Shown here one piece after another: positions 9,216 through 18,442 of a DNA stretch of 64,000 nt. The stretch covers positions 20,308 through 84,307 of the forward strand of contig CAKRFY010000011.1 in NCBI GenBank assembly GCA_934320895.1, read 5' to 3'. The stretch's first letter is position 1; each line of letters begins with the position of its first letter. The notes under the pieces were generated by a model. It saw nothing but the letters and a program-made list of their open reading frames with translations, did not search any database and had not been told where the DNA came from. Origin of the DNA: an uncultured Lachnospiraceae bacterium. GTDB taxonomy: Bacteria > Bacillota > Clostridia > Lachnospirales > Lachnospiraceae. Made by a program: the position numbers and the translations under genes.

Positions 9216-11124
9216 TGTACATTTTGAACTGGCTACGGCCGTGATGCTGTTTATTCTTATAATAATTTATTTTTGGAAAAAAAATCTGCCAGTGCAAAGC
9301 AACAGACTATACTTAAAGGTTCTTATACTACTCGTTGTTGGGACATGTCTTAGTGCTCTGCAGTGTTATTATGATTGTCAGAAAAATATAATGTCAGTGT
9401 CTGCGGTATATATTATTAATTCAGCAGCATTTATCGCAGGTATAATCTTTATTGCAATGTATAACAGTTATGTGTTGTCACTTTTTCATTATAAGAAAAA
9501 GATCAATTCTTATTATATAATAAGTTATGGTGTTATATTGTGTGGTATGATCCTGGTTTTAACAAGTCCGGTTACAAATTTATATTTTTATATGGATAAT
9601 TCAGGGCGGGTTCATTCAGGAAGTGCAAGGAGTGTTATGAACATGATGTATTTAGCTATTATGTTTGTAACATTGTGTGTGGCATGGATAAAAGGGCGCA
9701 GAAGGGATATAAAACTTTTGAAGCTGATTTTATATGTAGATATATTGATAGCACTTTCAGAGTTGATCGGAAAGCTAACAGGGATGAATAGTTCTATAAC
9801 TATGGTAGTTGCAAATCTGTGTGCTTTTATTGTATATTTTACACTGAGAAGTCCGGATTATTATATTGACATCAGAACAGGCAGATTTAATCTCAATGGT
9901 TTTATTGAAGTTCTTAGAGAAAAGTACGATTATAATGAGAGTGTGTCCTGCTTTTTGATAAGAGTAAAAAATTACCATGCCATATGCAGAATATATGATG
10001 AGGACAGTCTTCAGGAAGTTCAGAAGCAGATTGCGGAGATATTAAAATTTAAGTCAGGTGAAAGAAATATATATCATATTGGTGCTGCCACATTTGCCGT
10101 ATTTGTAGAAAATACAAAAGAGGCGAAAAAACTTTATGAGAAGATAGTAAAGGTTATGCCTTATCAGTGGAATATAAGAAGAGAGGCACTGTCACATGAA
10201 TATAGTTATTATTATGTTACATATCCTGACGATTCGTCTGATATTGAAGATATAATACAGCGTATTCATTATGCAAGATCAGATCATAAAGGTCATCATA
10301 AACCAAATGAACTGATTCATTTAAGAACAGAAGCACTTGCGGAGGCGATAAGATTTAAGGAAGTTGCACACAGGATAGAAGAGGCGATACTTGATAATTC
10401 ACTGGAATTAAATTTTCAGCCTATATATTCATTTGCAGAAAACAGGATAACTTCACTTGAGGTGCTTTCAAGACTTAAAGATGAAAATCATAAATATATA
10501 AATCCTGAGTATTTTATTCATGTTGCAGAGACAAATCATACGATAATACAGCTTAGCAGGCAAATGTTTGAAAAAACATGCCAGTTTGCAGTGAATAACA
10601 GGATATTTGAAAGAGGAATAACTGACATGAATATAAATATTTCACCTATTCAGTGTCAGGATGAACATCTTGTAGATGAATTAAAGCATATTGCAGCTAA
10701 ATACAGGATACCTCTAAAACGTTTTCATTTTGAGATAACTGAGAGCAGGCTTACAGATGCAGATGCTGTGTTTGAAACATTGACAAAGCTTAGAAAGTGT
10801 GGAGCAAAGATAGCACTTGATGATTTTGGAACAGGTTATTCCAATATTGCAAGTATTATGCTTATGCCTATAGATTTTGTGAAGATCGATAAAAGTCTTT
10901 TATGGTCATACGCAAGTGGCGATAATGAATTTTTAAATGAGCTTATGCCAATGATAAGGAGTGAGGGTAAAAAAATTATCGCTGAAGGTATAGAGACAAA
11001 AGAGCACATAGAGATACTTAGGAGAATGGGAGGAGATTTCCTTCAGGGATATTATTATTCAAAACCTTTGAATGAAAAGGATTTTGTAAGATTTATAGAT
11101 GACCAGAATAAAAGTAAAAAATAA
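9205..11124 (+). CDS. Membrane EAL-domain c-di-GMP phosphodiesterase
   Basis: 639 residues with the same plan as the preceding protein: about seven membrane helices (~1-210), a GGDEF-like region lacking the motif (~215-380), and an EAL domain (~390-635). Here the catalytic motifs are intact: SLEVLSRL (EVL variant), HFEITESRL, ALDDFGTGYSNIAS, VKIDKSLL, IAEGIETKEH and the terminal FLQGYYYSKPL. It should hydrolyse c-di-GMP to pGpG. The start is a GTG with GGGAGG at 8 nt, 11 bp inside the previous gene. The upstream paralogue probably arose by duplication and lost catalysis. Together with the cyclase the operon holds making, breaking and probably sensing of c-di-GMP. Confidence 0.88.
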   Translation: MIYNVHFELATAVMLFILIIIYFWKKNLPVQSNRLYLKVLILLVVGTCLSALQCYYDCQKNIMSVSAVYIINSAAFIAGIIFIAMYNSYVLSLFHYKKKINSYYIISYGVILCGMILVLTSPVTNLYFYMDNSGRVHSGSARSVMNMMYLAIMFVTLCVAWIKGRRRDIKLLKLILYVDILIALSELIGKLTGMNSSITMVVANLCAFIVYFTLRSPDYYIDIRTGRFNLNGFIEVLREKYDYNESVSCFLIRVKNYHAICRIYDEDSLQEVQKQIAEILKFKSGERNIYHIGAATFAVFVENTKEAKKLYEKIVKVMPYQWNIRREALSHEYSYYYVTYPDDSSDIEDIIQRIHYARSDHKGHHKPNELIHLRTEALAEAIRFKEVAHRIEEAILDNSLELNFQPIYSFAENRITSLEVLSRLKDENHKYINPEYFIHVAETNHTIIQLSRQMFEKTCQFAVNNRIFERGITDMNINISPIQCQDEHLVDELKHIAAKYRIPLKRFHFEITESRLTDADAVFETLTKLRKCGAKIALDDFGTGYSNIASIMLMPIDFVKIDKSLLWSYASGDNEFLNELMPMIRSEGKKIIAEGIETKEHIEILRRMGGDFLQGYYYSKPLNEKDFVRFIDDQNKSKK

Positions 11125-11145
11125 ATGAAATTTAGGAGGCTATAG

Positions 11146-14103
11146 ATGGCAAAGAGTATTAAAAGTCTTAACGAAGTAAAAATTCCGGAGACATATGAGT
11201 TATTAAATGGAGAGTATGTAAAAGAGGTTGACAGCTTTATGCTTACACTTAAGCATAAGCTAAGTGGTGCCAGAGTCCTTATATTCAGTAATGAGGATGA
11301 CAATAAGGTATTTGACATAGCATTTCGTACTCCACCTAAGGATGCAACTGGTGTACCACATATTATAGAACATACTGTTTTATGTGGTTCAGAAAAATAT
11401 CCTGCAAAGGATCCGTTTGTGGAACTTGTTAAAGGTTCATTAAACACTTATCTTAATGCAACAACATATCCTGACAAGACTATGTATCCTGTTGCGAGCT
11501 ACAATGACAAGGATTTTGCAAATCTTATGAGTGTTTATATGGATGCAGTTTTTTATCCTAATATTTATAAACATGAGGAGATATTTAAGCAGGAAGGCTG
11601 GCATTATGAGCTTGAGAGCGAAGATGCACCACTTACTTATAATGGAGTTGTTTACAATGAAATGAAAGGTGCATATTCTTCTGAGGAGAGTGTTTTGGAG
11701 AGATTTACAATGAACAGTCTTTTTCCTGATAATACGTATGCTCACGAGTCAGGCGGAGATCCGAAAAATATTCCTGACCTTACTTATGAGGAATATCTTG
11801 ATTTCCACAGGAAATATTATCATCCTGTAAACAGTTATATCTGCATTTATGGAGATGTTGATGTTGAGGAAAGACTTAACTGGATGGATGAAAATTATCT
11901 TAAAAATTTTCCGGCTATAGACATTGATTCACATATTGAACTTCAGAAACCTTTTGATAAGATGAAGAAGCTTTCAACTGAATATGCTGTCGCGACAGAT
12001 GCGGATTGTTCAGAAAAGACATACTATTCATTTTGTACAGCTATGGATATTACATTGGATCAGGAGAAGTGTAGAGCGTTTGAACTTATTTCATATGTGC
12101 TTTTAGAAATGCCAGGAGCACCTCTTAAACAGGCTATTCTTGATGCTGGGATCGGAACAGATATAGATGTTGATTTTTGTGATATTTTAAGACAGAGTAT
12201 GTTTAGTATTACTACTAAAAATGCAAAACCAGGACTTAGAGAAAAATTTTACGAGGTTATAATTTCTACACTTAGAAAAATTGTTAAAGAGGGAATTGAC
12301 AGGAAAGACCTTGAGGCTGCTATCAATGGAACAGAATTTAGAGAGAGAGAAGCTGATTTTGGTGGATTTCCAAAGGGCCTTCTTTATGTTCTAAAGACTT
12401 TTAAGACATGGCTTTATGATGACAGCATGCCATATGACGGGCTTGTATATGAAGATGTGTATAAGAATCTCAGGGAAAAACTTGGAACAGATTATTATGA
12501 GAAACTTATTGAAGAGTATATCCTGGATAATCCTCATGCAGTACTTGTTGATATGAATCCAAAACCAGGGCTTGCTATAGAGAATGAAAAAGCGCTTGCA
12601 AAGAAACTTGAAGATTACAAAGCTTCGCTTTCAGATGATGAGATAGAAAAACTTGTTGCGCAGACAAAGGCTTTAAAGGCGTATCAGGAGGAACCTTCAC
12701 CTAAAGAAGTTCTTGAAAAGATTCCACTTCTTGCGAGAGAGGATATAGGAAAGAAAGTACGGCCTGTACACAATGAGGAAAAACAGATATGTGGTATAAA
12801 GACAATACATCACAATATACACACAAATGGTATCATATATCTTGATATGATGTTTGATGTGAACCATCTTTCAGAGTATGTACCACAGATAAGTTTCCTT
12901 GCGACACTCCTTGGATATATGGATACAACTGAGCATACTTACAGGGAGTTTGATACAGAAACTAACTTTTATTCAGGAGGAATTGGTTCTGATCTAAATA
13001 TTTATTCTATATATGATACAGAGGATGTAAAACTTAAATTTACAGTAAAGACAAAGACACTTGCAGGCAGGATAAAAGATACTGTAAGACTTATGGCTGA
13101 AATGATGTTTGAGACATTGTTTATTGATGAGAAACATTTGAGGGAAGTTGTTGCAGAAACACGTTCAAGACTTAAAGTGCGTCTTATGTCGGCTGGTCAT
13201 CAGGCAGCAGTAAGCTACAGCATGGCAGGGCTTACACTTGATGGATGGTATAATGATTATTCAATGGGAATAGGTTATTATGATTATCTTGTAAAACTTG
13301 ATGAGAACTTTGAGGATGAAAAAGAAAAACTTATAAAGGGCTGTGAGGAACTTGTAAAGTCTATGTTTAAAAAGGAAGAGATGATCATCTCATGTACATG
13401 CGATGATGATGATTATATTCTGCTTGAGGATGCTATGACTGAGTTTACAGGAAAACTTGAGAGTTTTGAAAAGGAAAATAATGCAGATATTTCTGGACTT
13501 GAGAGTTATAAACCAGACGTGAGATACAGAAAGACAGCTTTTTCTACGCCTGCTGAAATTCAATATGCGGCGGTATCAGGTTCATATAAGGATGTGCCGG
13601 ATGTGAATGATGGTGCGATGGCTGTAGTAAGACATCTTTTAAGCTATGGTTATCTCTGGAATGAAGTCAGAGTTAAGGGTGGCGCATATGGCGTTATGTG
13701 TAGATTTACAAGAAATGGTTCGGGCAGCTTTGTTTCATATAGAGACCCTAACCTGTCAGCAACTTATGATGTATATAAGAAGGCGGCAGACTTCCTCAAA
13801 GACTATGATGCTGATGAGAGAGAAGTTACAAAGACTATCATAGGAACAATAAGCGGACTTGATACACCACTTACACCTTCTATGGATGGAAAGCGTTCAA
13901 TGTCAGTTTATCTTACAAAGACACCAATTGAGGTTATACAAAAAGAGAGAGATCAGGTGCTTGCATGTACAAAAGAGAATATAAGAAACACAGCAGAAGC
14001 AGTTAGAAGAGTGGCAGATGCTGAGAATATCTGTGTTATCGGAAATGAGAAGCGCATAAACGATGAGGCTGCACTTTTTGATGAAATTAAACCATTGTCT
14101 TAA
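11146..14103 (+). CDS. Zinc metallopeptidase of the M16C family (presequence-protease type)
   Basis: 985 residues, the usual length for falcilysin/PreP-type insulinases, made of two homologous halves. The inverted zinc motif HxxEH is at residues 72-76 (PHIIEHTVLCGS), and the distal Glu lies in VVYNEMKGAYSS. Such enzymes enclose and degrade short unstructured peptides in the cytoplasm. There is no signal peptide. AGGAGGC precedes the ATG. It starts 21 bp after the phosphodiesterase gene and ends 20 bp before era, so it may be cotranscribed with both. Confidence 0.9.
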   Translation: MAKSIKSLNEVKIPETYELLNGEYVKEVDSFMLTLKHKLSGARVLIFSNEDDNKVFDIAFRTPPKDATGVPHIIEHTVLCGSEKYPAKDPFVELVKGSLNTYLNATTYPDKTMYPVASYNDKDFANLMSVYMDAVFYPNIYKHEEIFKQEGWHYELESEDAPLTYNGVVYNEMKGAYSSEESVLERFTMNSLFPDNTYAHESGGDPKNIPDLTYEEYLDFHRKYYHPVNSYICIYGDVDVEERLNWMDENYLKNFPAIDIDSHIELQKPFDKMKKLSTEYAVATDADCSEKTYYSFCTAMDITLDQEKCRAFELISYVLLEMPGAPLKQAILDAGIGTDIDVDFCDILRQSMFSITTKNAKPGLREKFYEVIISTLRKIVKEGIDRKDLEAAINGTEFREREADFGGFPKGLLYVLKTFKTWLYDDSMPYDGLVYEDVYKNLREKLGTDYYEKLIEEYILDNPHAVLVDMNPKPGLAIENEKALAKKLEDYKASLSDDEIEKLVAQTKALKAYQEEPSPKEVLEKIPLLAREDIGKKVRPVHNEEKQICGIKTIHHNIHTNGIIYLDMMFDVNHLSEYVPQISFLATLLGYMDTTEHTYREFDTETNFYSGGIGSDLNIYSIYDTEDVKLKFTVKTKTLAGRIKDTVRLMAEMMFETLFIDEKHLREVVAETRSRLKVRLMSAGHQAAVSYSMAGLTLDGWYNDYSMGIGYYDYLVKLDENFEDEKEKLIKGCEELVKSMFKKEEMIISCTCDDDDYILLEDAMTEFTGKLESFEKENNADISGLESYKPDVRYRKTAFSTPAEIQYAAVSGSYKDVPDVNDGAMAVVRHLLSYGYLWNEVRVKGGAYGVMCRFTRNGSGSFVSYRDPNLSATYDVYKKAADFLKDYDADEREVTKTIIGTISGLDTPLTPSMDGKRSMSVYLTKTPIEVIQKERDQVLACTKENIRNTAEAVRRVADAENICVIGNEKRINDEAALFDEIKPLS

Positions 14104-14123
14104 AAATACGAAAGGAAAAATAT

Positions 14124-15035
14124 ATGAAGAAATTCAAATCAGGTTTTGTTACACTTATAGGAAGACCTAATGTCGGTAAGTCTACTCTTATGAATAGGCT
14201 TATCGGTCAGAAGATTGCTATTACATCCAATAAACCACAGACAACAAGAAACCGTATTCAGACTGTTTATACAGGTGAGGAGGGGCAGATAATTTTTCTG
14301 GATACTCCTGGAATTCACAAGGCTAAAAATAAACTTGGAGAGTATATGGTGTCCGTTGCTGAGCGCACACTGAAGGAAGTCGATGTTATCTTGTGGCTTG
14401 TTGAGCCTACGACCTTTATAGGTGCAGGTGAGAGACATATCGCTGAACAGTTAAGGAATGTTGATACACCTGTAGTTCTTGTTATAAATAAAATAGACAC
14501 TGTTTCAAAGGCTGAGATACTTACTTTTATCTCAACCTATAAGGATCTGCTTGATTTTGATGATATTGTTCCGGTATCTGCATTAAAGGGGGAAAATACG
14601 GATGATCTTATGAAGACCATATTTAGCCATCTTGAGGAAGGCCCTTGCTATTATGATGAAGATACTATTACGGATCAGCCGGAAAGACAGATTGTTGCTG
14701 AACTTATAAGAGAGAAGGCTCTTAGAAATCTGAGCGAGGAAGTTCCTCATGGAATTGCTGTTGGCATTGACAGAATGAGAGAACGCAGAGGAAACAATAT
14801 TATAGACATAGATGCAACTATTGTCTGTGAAAGAAATTCACATAAGGGTATCATTATAGGCAAGCAGGGAAGCATGCTTAAAAAGATAGGTTCAGATGCC
14901 AGAAGAGATATTGAAAATCTGCTTGATTGTAAGGTTAATCTGAAACTTTGGGTTAAGGTTAAGAAGGACTGGAGAGATAGCGATTTCCTTATGAAAAACT
15001 TTGGATATGACAGCAAAGAACTTGATCAGGATTAA
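14124..15035 (+). CDS. era: GTPase Era
   Basis: 303 residues, the usual Era length. G1 is GRPNVGKST, G3 is DTPGIHKAKNKLGEYM, G4 is NKID and G5 is SALKG. The C-terminal KH domain includes the HKGIIIGKQGSMLKKIG motif that binds the 3' end of 16S rRNA. Era is an essential 30S assembly factor acting in the cytoplasm and at the membrane. It is followed by yqzL-like and recO, the standard Firmicutes order. Confidence 0.97.
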   Translation: MKKFKSGFVTLIGRPNVGKSTLMNRLIGQKIAITSNKPQTTRNRIQTVYTGEEGQIIFLDTPGIHKAKNKLGEYMVSVAERTLKEVDVILWLVEPTTFIGAGERHIAEQLRNVDTPVVLVINKIDTVSKAEILTFISTYKDLLDFDDIVPVSALKGENTDDLMKTIFSHLEEGPCYYDEDTITDQPERQIVAELIREKALRNLSEEVPHGIAVGIDRMRERRGNNIIDIDATIVCERNSHKGIIIGKQGSMLKKIGSDARRDIENLLDCKVNLKLWVKVKKDWRDSDFLMKNFGYDSKELDQD

Positions 15036-15142
15036 AAACCATATATAACCATATATAACTATATATGTAAATAAATGTAGGAATATAATTGTTTTATTAT
15101 ACAAATCATATAAATATAGTTAAAAATACCGACAGATAGTAT

Positions 15143-15162
15143 TGTTTGCTATATAGTAAACA
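15143..15162. promoter_or_regulatory. 20-bp near-perfect palindrome upstream of yqzL-recO
   Basis: TGTTTGCTATATAGTAAACA differs from perfect dyad symmetry at one base pair and lies directly before the AAAGGAGGGG ribosome site of the yqzL-like gene. In DNA it could be an operator; in RNA it could sequester the ribosome site. Farther upstream (15040-15070) are three tandem copies of an ATATATAAC-like unit. I know no regulator for it. Confidence 0.4.
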
Positions 15163-15180
15163 AAGGAGGGGCTTCTTTAT

Positions 15181-15387
15181 ATGAGCATGGAGATGATGAA
15201 ACATGATGAGGATTTATGGACAAGATTTGTAAGTACGGGCAGAGTCGAGGACTATCTTAAGTACAGAACTGAGATAAAAAACAGTTCATACGATACAGAT
15301 TTAGTTGATGAGGAAAGAAATGATGGCAGAGAAAGTTACATTTACGGGGATGATTCTGGTGGCCTCACCAATCAAGGAATGCGATAA
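15181..15387 (+). CDS. YqzL-like small protein
   Basis: 68 residues. The stretch W-T-R-F-V-S-T-G-R-V-E-D-Y-L-K-Y resembles the W..F..TG....YL.Y core of YqzL, a short protein of unknown function encoded between era and recO in Firmicutes. The position fits exactly. A strong AAAGGAGGGG site precedes it, spaced about 9 nt from the ATG. Its last 65 bp overlap recO in another frame, so the two are probably translationally coupled. Function unknown. Confidence 0.7.
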   Translation: MSMEMMKHDEDLWTRFVSTGRVEDYLKYRTEIKNSSYDTDLVDEERNDGRESYIYGDDSGGLTNQGMR

Positions 15388-16069
15388 AAGGATAGAGGTA
15401 CTTACAAGGGAGAGAGGGCGCATTTCAGCATTTGCAAGGGGTGCAAGAAAGCCAAATTGCGCCCTTTCTGCATGTACCATACCGTTTACATTTGGAAAAT
15501 TTACTTTCTATGAAGGAAGAAATGCATATAATCTTATAAGTGGTGAGATAGATACATATTTTGAGGAAATAACCACTGATTATGATTCACTATGTTATGC
15601 AGCATATTTTTCTGAAATGGTGCAGTATTTTGCAGGAGAAGGCATGGAAGCATCAGAGGAACTTATACTTATGTATGTGACTATGCGTGCTCTGCAGCAC
15701 AGGCTTATACCGTTACAACTTGTAAGGGTAATATTTGAAATGCGTCTAATGATGATAGAGGGTGAAAGTCTTGAACTTTTTGGGTGTCTTAGATGTGGCA
15801 ATAAGGATGCATATAGCGTATATCTGTCTCAGGGTGGGCTGTTATGCACAGAATGTGCTGCAAAACAAAGAAAGTATGCAGATGAATATCCATTAAAACT
15901 CAGTGCAGATGCGAAATACACATTGCAGTATATACTTACAAGTCCTATAGAAAAACTTTATGCATTTACTGTTACTGATAAGGTTTTAAAAGAACTGATA
16001 CGATTTATGAAAATTTATCTTGCAAGGTATCTGCCTCATAAATTCAAGACTTTAGACTTTATTGTCTGA
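15323..16069 (+). CDS. recO: DNA repair protein RecO
   Basis: 248 residues from the ATG giving MAEKVTFTGMIL, the normal RecO N-terminus, with AGGAAAG 5 nt upstream; adjacent start codons at 15305, 15308 and 15320 are alternatives. An OB fold (~1-80, KRIEVLTRERGRISAFARGA), a helical domain, and a zinc-binding cluster at CLRCG...CTECA. RecO loads RecA onto SSB-coated DNA with RecR in recombinational repair. It overlaps the yqzL-like gene. Confidence 0.93.
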   Translation: MAEKVTFTGMILVASPIKECDKRIEVLTRERGRISAFARGARKPNCALSACTIPFTFGKFTFYEGRNAYNLISGEIDTYFEEITTDYDSLCYAAYFSEMVQYFAGEGMEASEELILMYVTMRALQHRLIPLQLVRVIFEMRLMMIEGESLELFGCLRCGNKDAYSVYLSQGGLLCTECAAKQRKYADEYPLKLSADAKYTLQYILTSPIEKLYAFTVTDKVLKELIRFMKIYLARYLPHKFKTLDFIV

Positions 16070-16210
16070 AAACATTGCAATAAATCGGGTTCAATGGTAT
16101 ATTTTTGTATAAGTGTTTCAAATACGCACAATGATTGTTACGGTTTACTTATGTGTAAATGGTAATCAATAATTTTAAAACGATCTAGTAGAAATTGGAG
16201 GAAAAACGAC

Positions 16211-17599
16211 ATGGAAAAAACAATGGACAAGATGGTTGCACTTGCAAAGGCAAGAGGATTTATTTACCCTGGTTCAGAAATATATGGCGGACTTGCAAAT
16301 ACATGGGATTATGGAAACCTTGGTGTTGAACTTAAAAACAATGTTAAACAGGCATGGTGGAAAAAATTTATCCGTGAGAGCAAGTACAATGTAGGAATTG
16401 ACTGTGCAATTCTTATGAATCCTCAGACATGGGTAGCATCAGGTCATCTTGGAAGTTTCTCAGATCCTCTCATGGATTGTAAAGATTGTCATGAGAGATT
16501 TAGAGCAGATAAGATAATTGAAGATTATATGCAGGAAAACGGAATTGAAATAGAGGGAAGTGTTGATGGCTGGTCAAATGAGCAGATGCAGAAGTACATC
16601 GAGGAACATGAAATTGCCTGCCCTTCATGCGGAAAGCATAACTTTACAGAAATCCGTCAGTTCAACCTTATGTTCAAGACATTCCAGGGCGTTACTGAAG
16701 ATGCTAAAAATACAGTTTATCTTCGTCCAGAAACAGCGCAGGGTATTTTCGTAAACTTCAAAAATGTTCAGCGGACATCACGCAAGAAAGTACCGTTTGG
16801 TATTGGACAGATTGGTAAGTCATTCAGAAACGAGATAACACCGGGTAACTTTACATTCCGTACAAGAGAATTTGAGCAGATGGAACTTGAATTTTTCTGT
16901 AAACCTGACACAGACCTTGAGTGGTTTGCATACTGGAAGGATTATTGCATCAACTGGCTTAAGACACTTGGTATCAAAGAGGATGAAATGCGTGTGCGTG
17001 ACCATGAGAAAGAAGAACTTTCATTCTACAGTAAAGCAACATCTGATATCGAGTTTCTTTTCCCATTTGGATGGGGCGAGCTTTGGGGAATAGCTGATCG
17101 TACAGACTACGACCTTACACAGCACCAGAATGTATCAGGTGAGGATATGAGCTATTTTGATGATACGACAAATGAAAAATACATCCCATATGTAATCGAG
17201 CCATCACTTGGAGCAGACCGTGTAACACTGGCTTTCCTTTGCAGTGCATATGATGAGGAAGAACTTGAGGGAGGAGATGTGCGTACAGTAATGCATTTCC
17301 ATCCGGCAATCGCACCTGTAAAAGTGGCAGTACTTCCACTCTCAAAGAAACTTTCAGAGCAGGCAGAAGAAATCTATACAAAGCTCAGTAAAATATACAA
17401 CTGTGAATTTGATGACAGAGGAAACATAGGAAAGAGATATCGCCGTCAGGATGAGATAGGAACACCATTCTGCATCACATATGACTTTGATTCGGTAGAA
17501 GACGGAGCTGTTACAGTACGTGACAGAGATTCAATGGAGCAGGAGCGTATCAAGATAGAAGATCTTGAAGCTTACTTTGCAGATAAATTTGAATTTTAA
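16211..17599 (+). CDS. glyS: Glycyl-tRNA synthetase, single-chain type
   Basis: 462 residues, the length of the alpha2 bacterial/eukaryotic-like GlyRS (also called GlyQS). The N-terminus [20 protein letters not shown], motif 2 around [20 protein letters not shown], and motif 3 ending in EPSLGADR are visible, and the C-terminal anticodon-binding domain begins near VKVAVLPLS. It charges tRNA-Gly in the cytoplasm. The start ATG has GGAGG at 9 nt. The 141-bp leader is too short for, and shows no, T-box. Confidence 0.96.
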   Translation: MEKTMDKMVALAKARGFIYPGSEIYGGLANTWDYGNLGVELKNNVKQAWWKKFIRESKYNVGIDCAILMNPQTWVASGHLGSFSDPLMDCKDCHERFRADKIIEDYMQENGIEIEGSVDGWSNEQMQKYIEEHEIACPSCGKHNFTEIRQFNLMFKTFQGVTEDAKNTVYLRPETAQGIFVNFKNVQRTSRKKVPFGIGQIGKSFRNEITPGNFTFRTREFEQMELEFFCKPDTDLEWFAYWKDYCINWLKTLGIKEDEMRVRDHEKEELSFYSKATSDIEFLFPFGWGELWGIADRTDYDLTQHQNVSGEDMSYFDDTTNEKYIPYVIEPSLGADRVTLAFLCSAYDEEELEGGDVRTVMHFHPAIAPVKVAVLPLSKKLSEQAEEIYTKLSKIYNCEFDDRGNIGKRYRRQDEIGTPFCITYDFDSVEDGAVTVRDRDSMEQERIKIEDLEAYFADKFEF

Positions 17600-17696
17600 A
17601 ATATAACTTTAGTTGATTTTGTATATATGCCTGCATTACATTGTAATACAGGCATAATTTTCGTAGATAAATAACAAAGAAAGGAAGCAAGATAGG

Positions 17697-18377
17697 ATGA
17701 AGCAGTATAAAAAAGCTCTTACATTCAGTTATGATGATGGCATAGAGCAGGACAGAAAATTAGTTGAGATTTTTAACAGATATGGAATGAAGGCTACATT
17801 TAACTTAAATACCGGAATACAGACACCGGAAAGCAATTTTAAAATTGAGGGTGTACATATAAACAGGATGAAACAGGACGGACTTGCTGAACTTTATAAA
17901 GGACATGAGATAGCAACACATGGGTTGACACATGCAGCACCGACAGGAATGACAAAAGAACAATTAGATGAGGAGTTTGTAACAGACGCAAAAAATATAG
18001 AACGCATATATGGTACATATCCGGTAGGAATGGCATATGCATATGGATGTGTGGATGATACTGTAGCAGAATACCTCAAATCAATAGGCATCAAATACGG
18101 AAGAACAGTAGAGTCATCACATTCATTTGAAATTCCAGAAGAACCTATCAAATTGAAAGCAACCTGCCATCACGATGATGATATGTTATTTGAGCTCGCA
18201 GAAAAATTTTTAAAAGCAGAGCCAAAAGATGATGAGGCAATGTTGTTCTATGTATGGGGACACAGTTATGAATTTGATGTGAACAATAACTGGGACAGGA
18301 TAGAAAAGTTTTGTAAGATGATGTCTGGTAGGGACGATATTTTTTATGGCACAAACAGGGAGTGTCTTGTGGATTGA
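17697..18377 (+). CDS. Polysaccharide deacetylase family protein (NodB fold)
   Basis: 226 residues. The first Asp pair is in LTFSYDDGIEQD, and the metal His motif is HEIATHGLTHAAP (H-x-x-x-x-H-x-x-x-H pattern). These are NodB-fold carbohydrate esterase signatures, with a late His in YVWGHSYEFD. No signal peptide or membrane anchor is seen, so it probably acts in the cytoplasm on a soluble N-acetylated sugar rather than on the wall. It has its own RBS (AAAGGAAG) and a hairpin terminator after it. Confidence 0.85.
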   Translation: MKQYKKALTFSYDDGIEQDRKLVEIFNRYGMKATFNLNTGIQTPESNFKIEGVHINRMKQDGLAELYKGHEIATHGLTHAAPTGMTKEQLDEEFVTDAKNIERIYGTYPVGMAYAYGCVDDTVAEYLKSIGIKYGRTVESSHSFEIPEEPIKLKATCHHDDDMLFELAEKFLKAEPKDDEAMLFYVWGHSYEFDVNNNWDRIEKFCKMMSGRDDIFYGTNRECLVD

Positions 18378-18389
18378 TTTTAAAAAACA

Positions 18390-18425
18390 GGAGAGGCAGT
18401 ATATATATACTGCCTCTTTGTCATT
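18390..18425. terminator. Terminator between convergent deacetylase and GHL10 genes
   Basis: AGAGGCAGTA (18392-18401) pairs with TACTGCCTCT (18408-18417) and is followed by TTGTCATTT. The stem is symmetric and can serve both strands. Confidence 0.75.
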
Positions 18426-18442
18426 TATTCAGTTATATAAAA

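Noticed and set aside
16070..16210. T-box leader for glyS
   Set aside because: The gap is only 141 bp and shows no specifier stem, T-box sequence or terminator hairpin.
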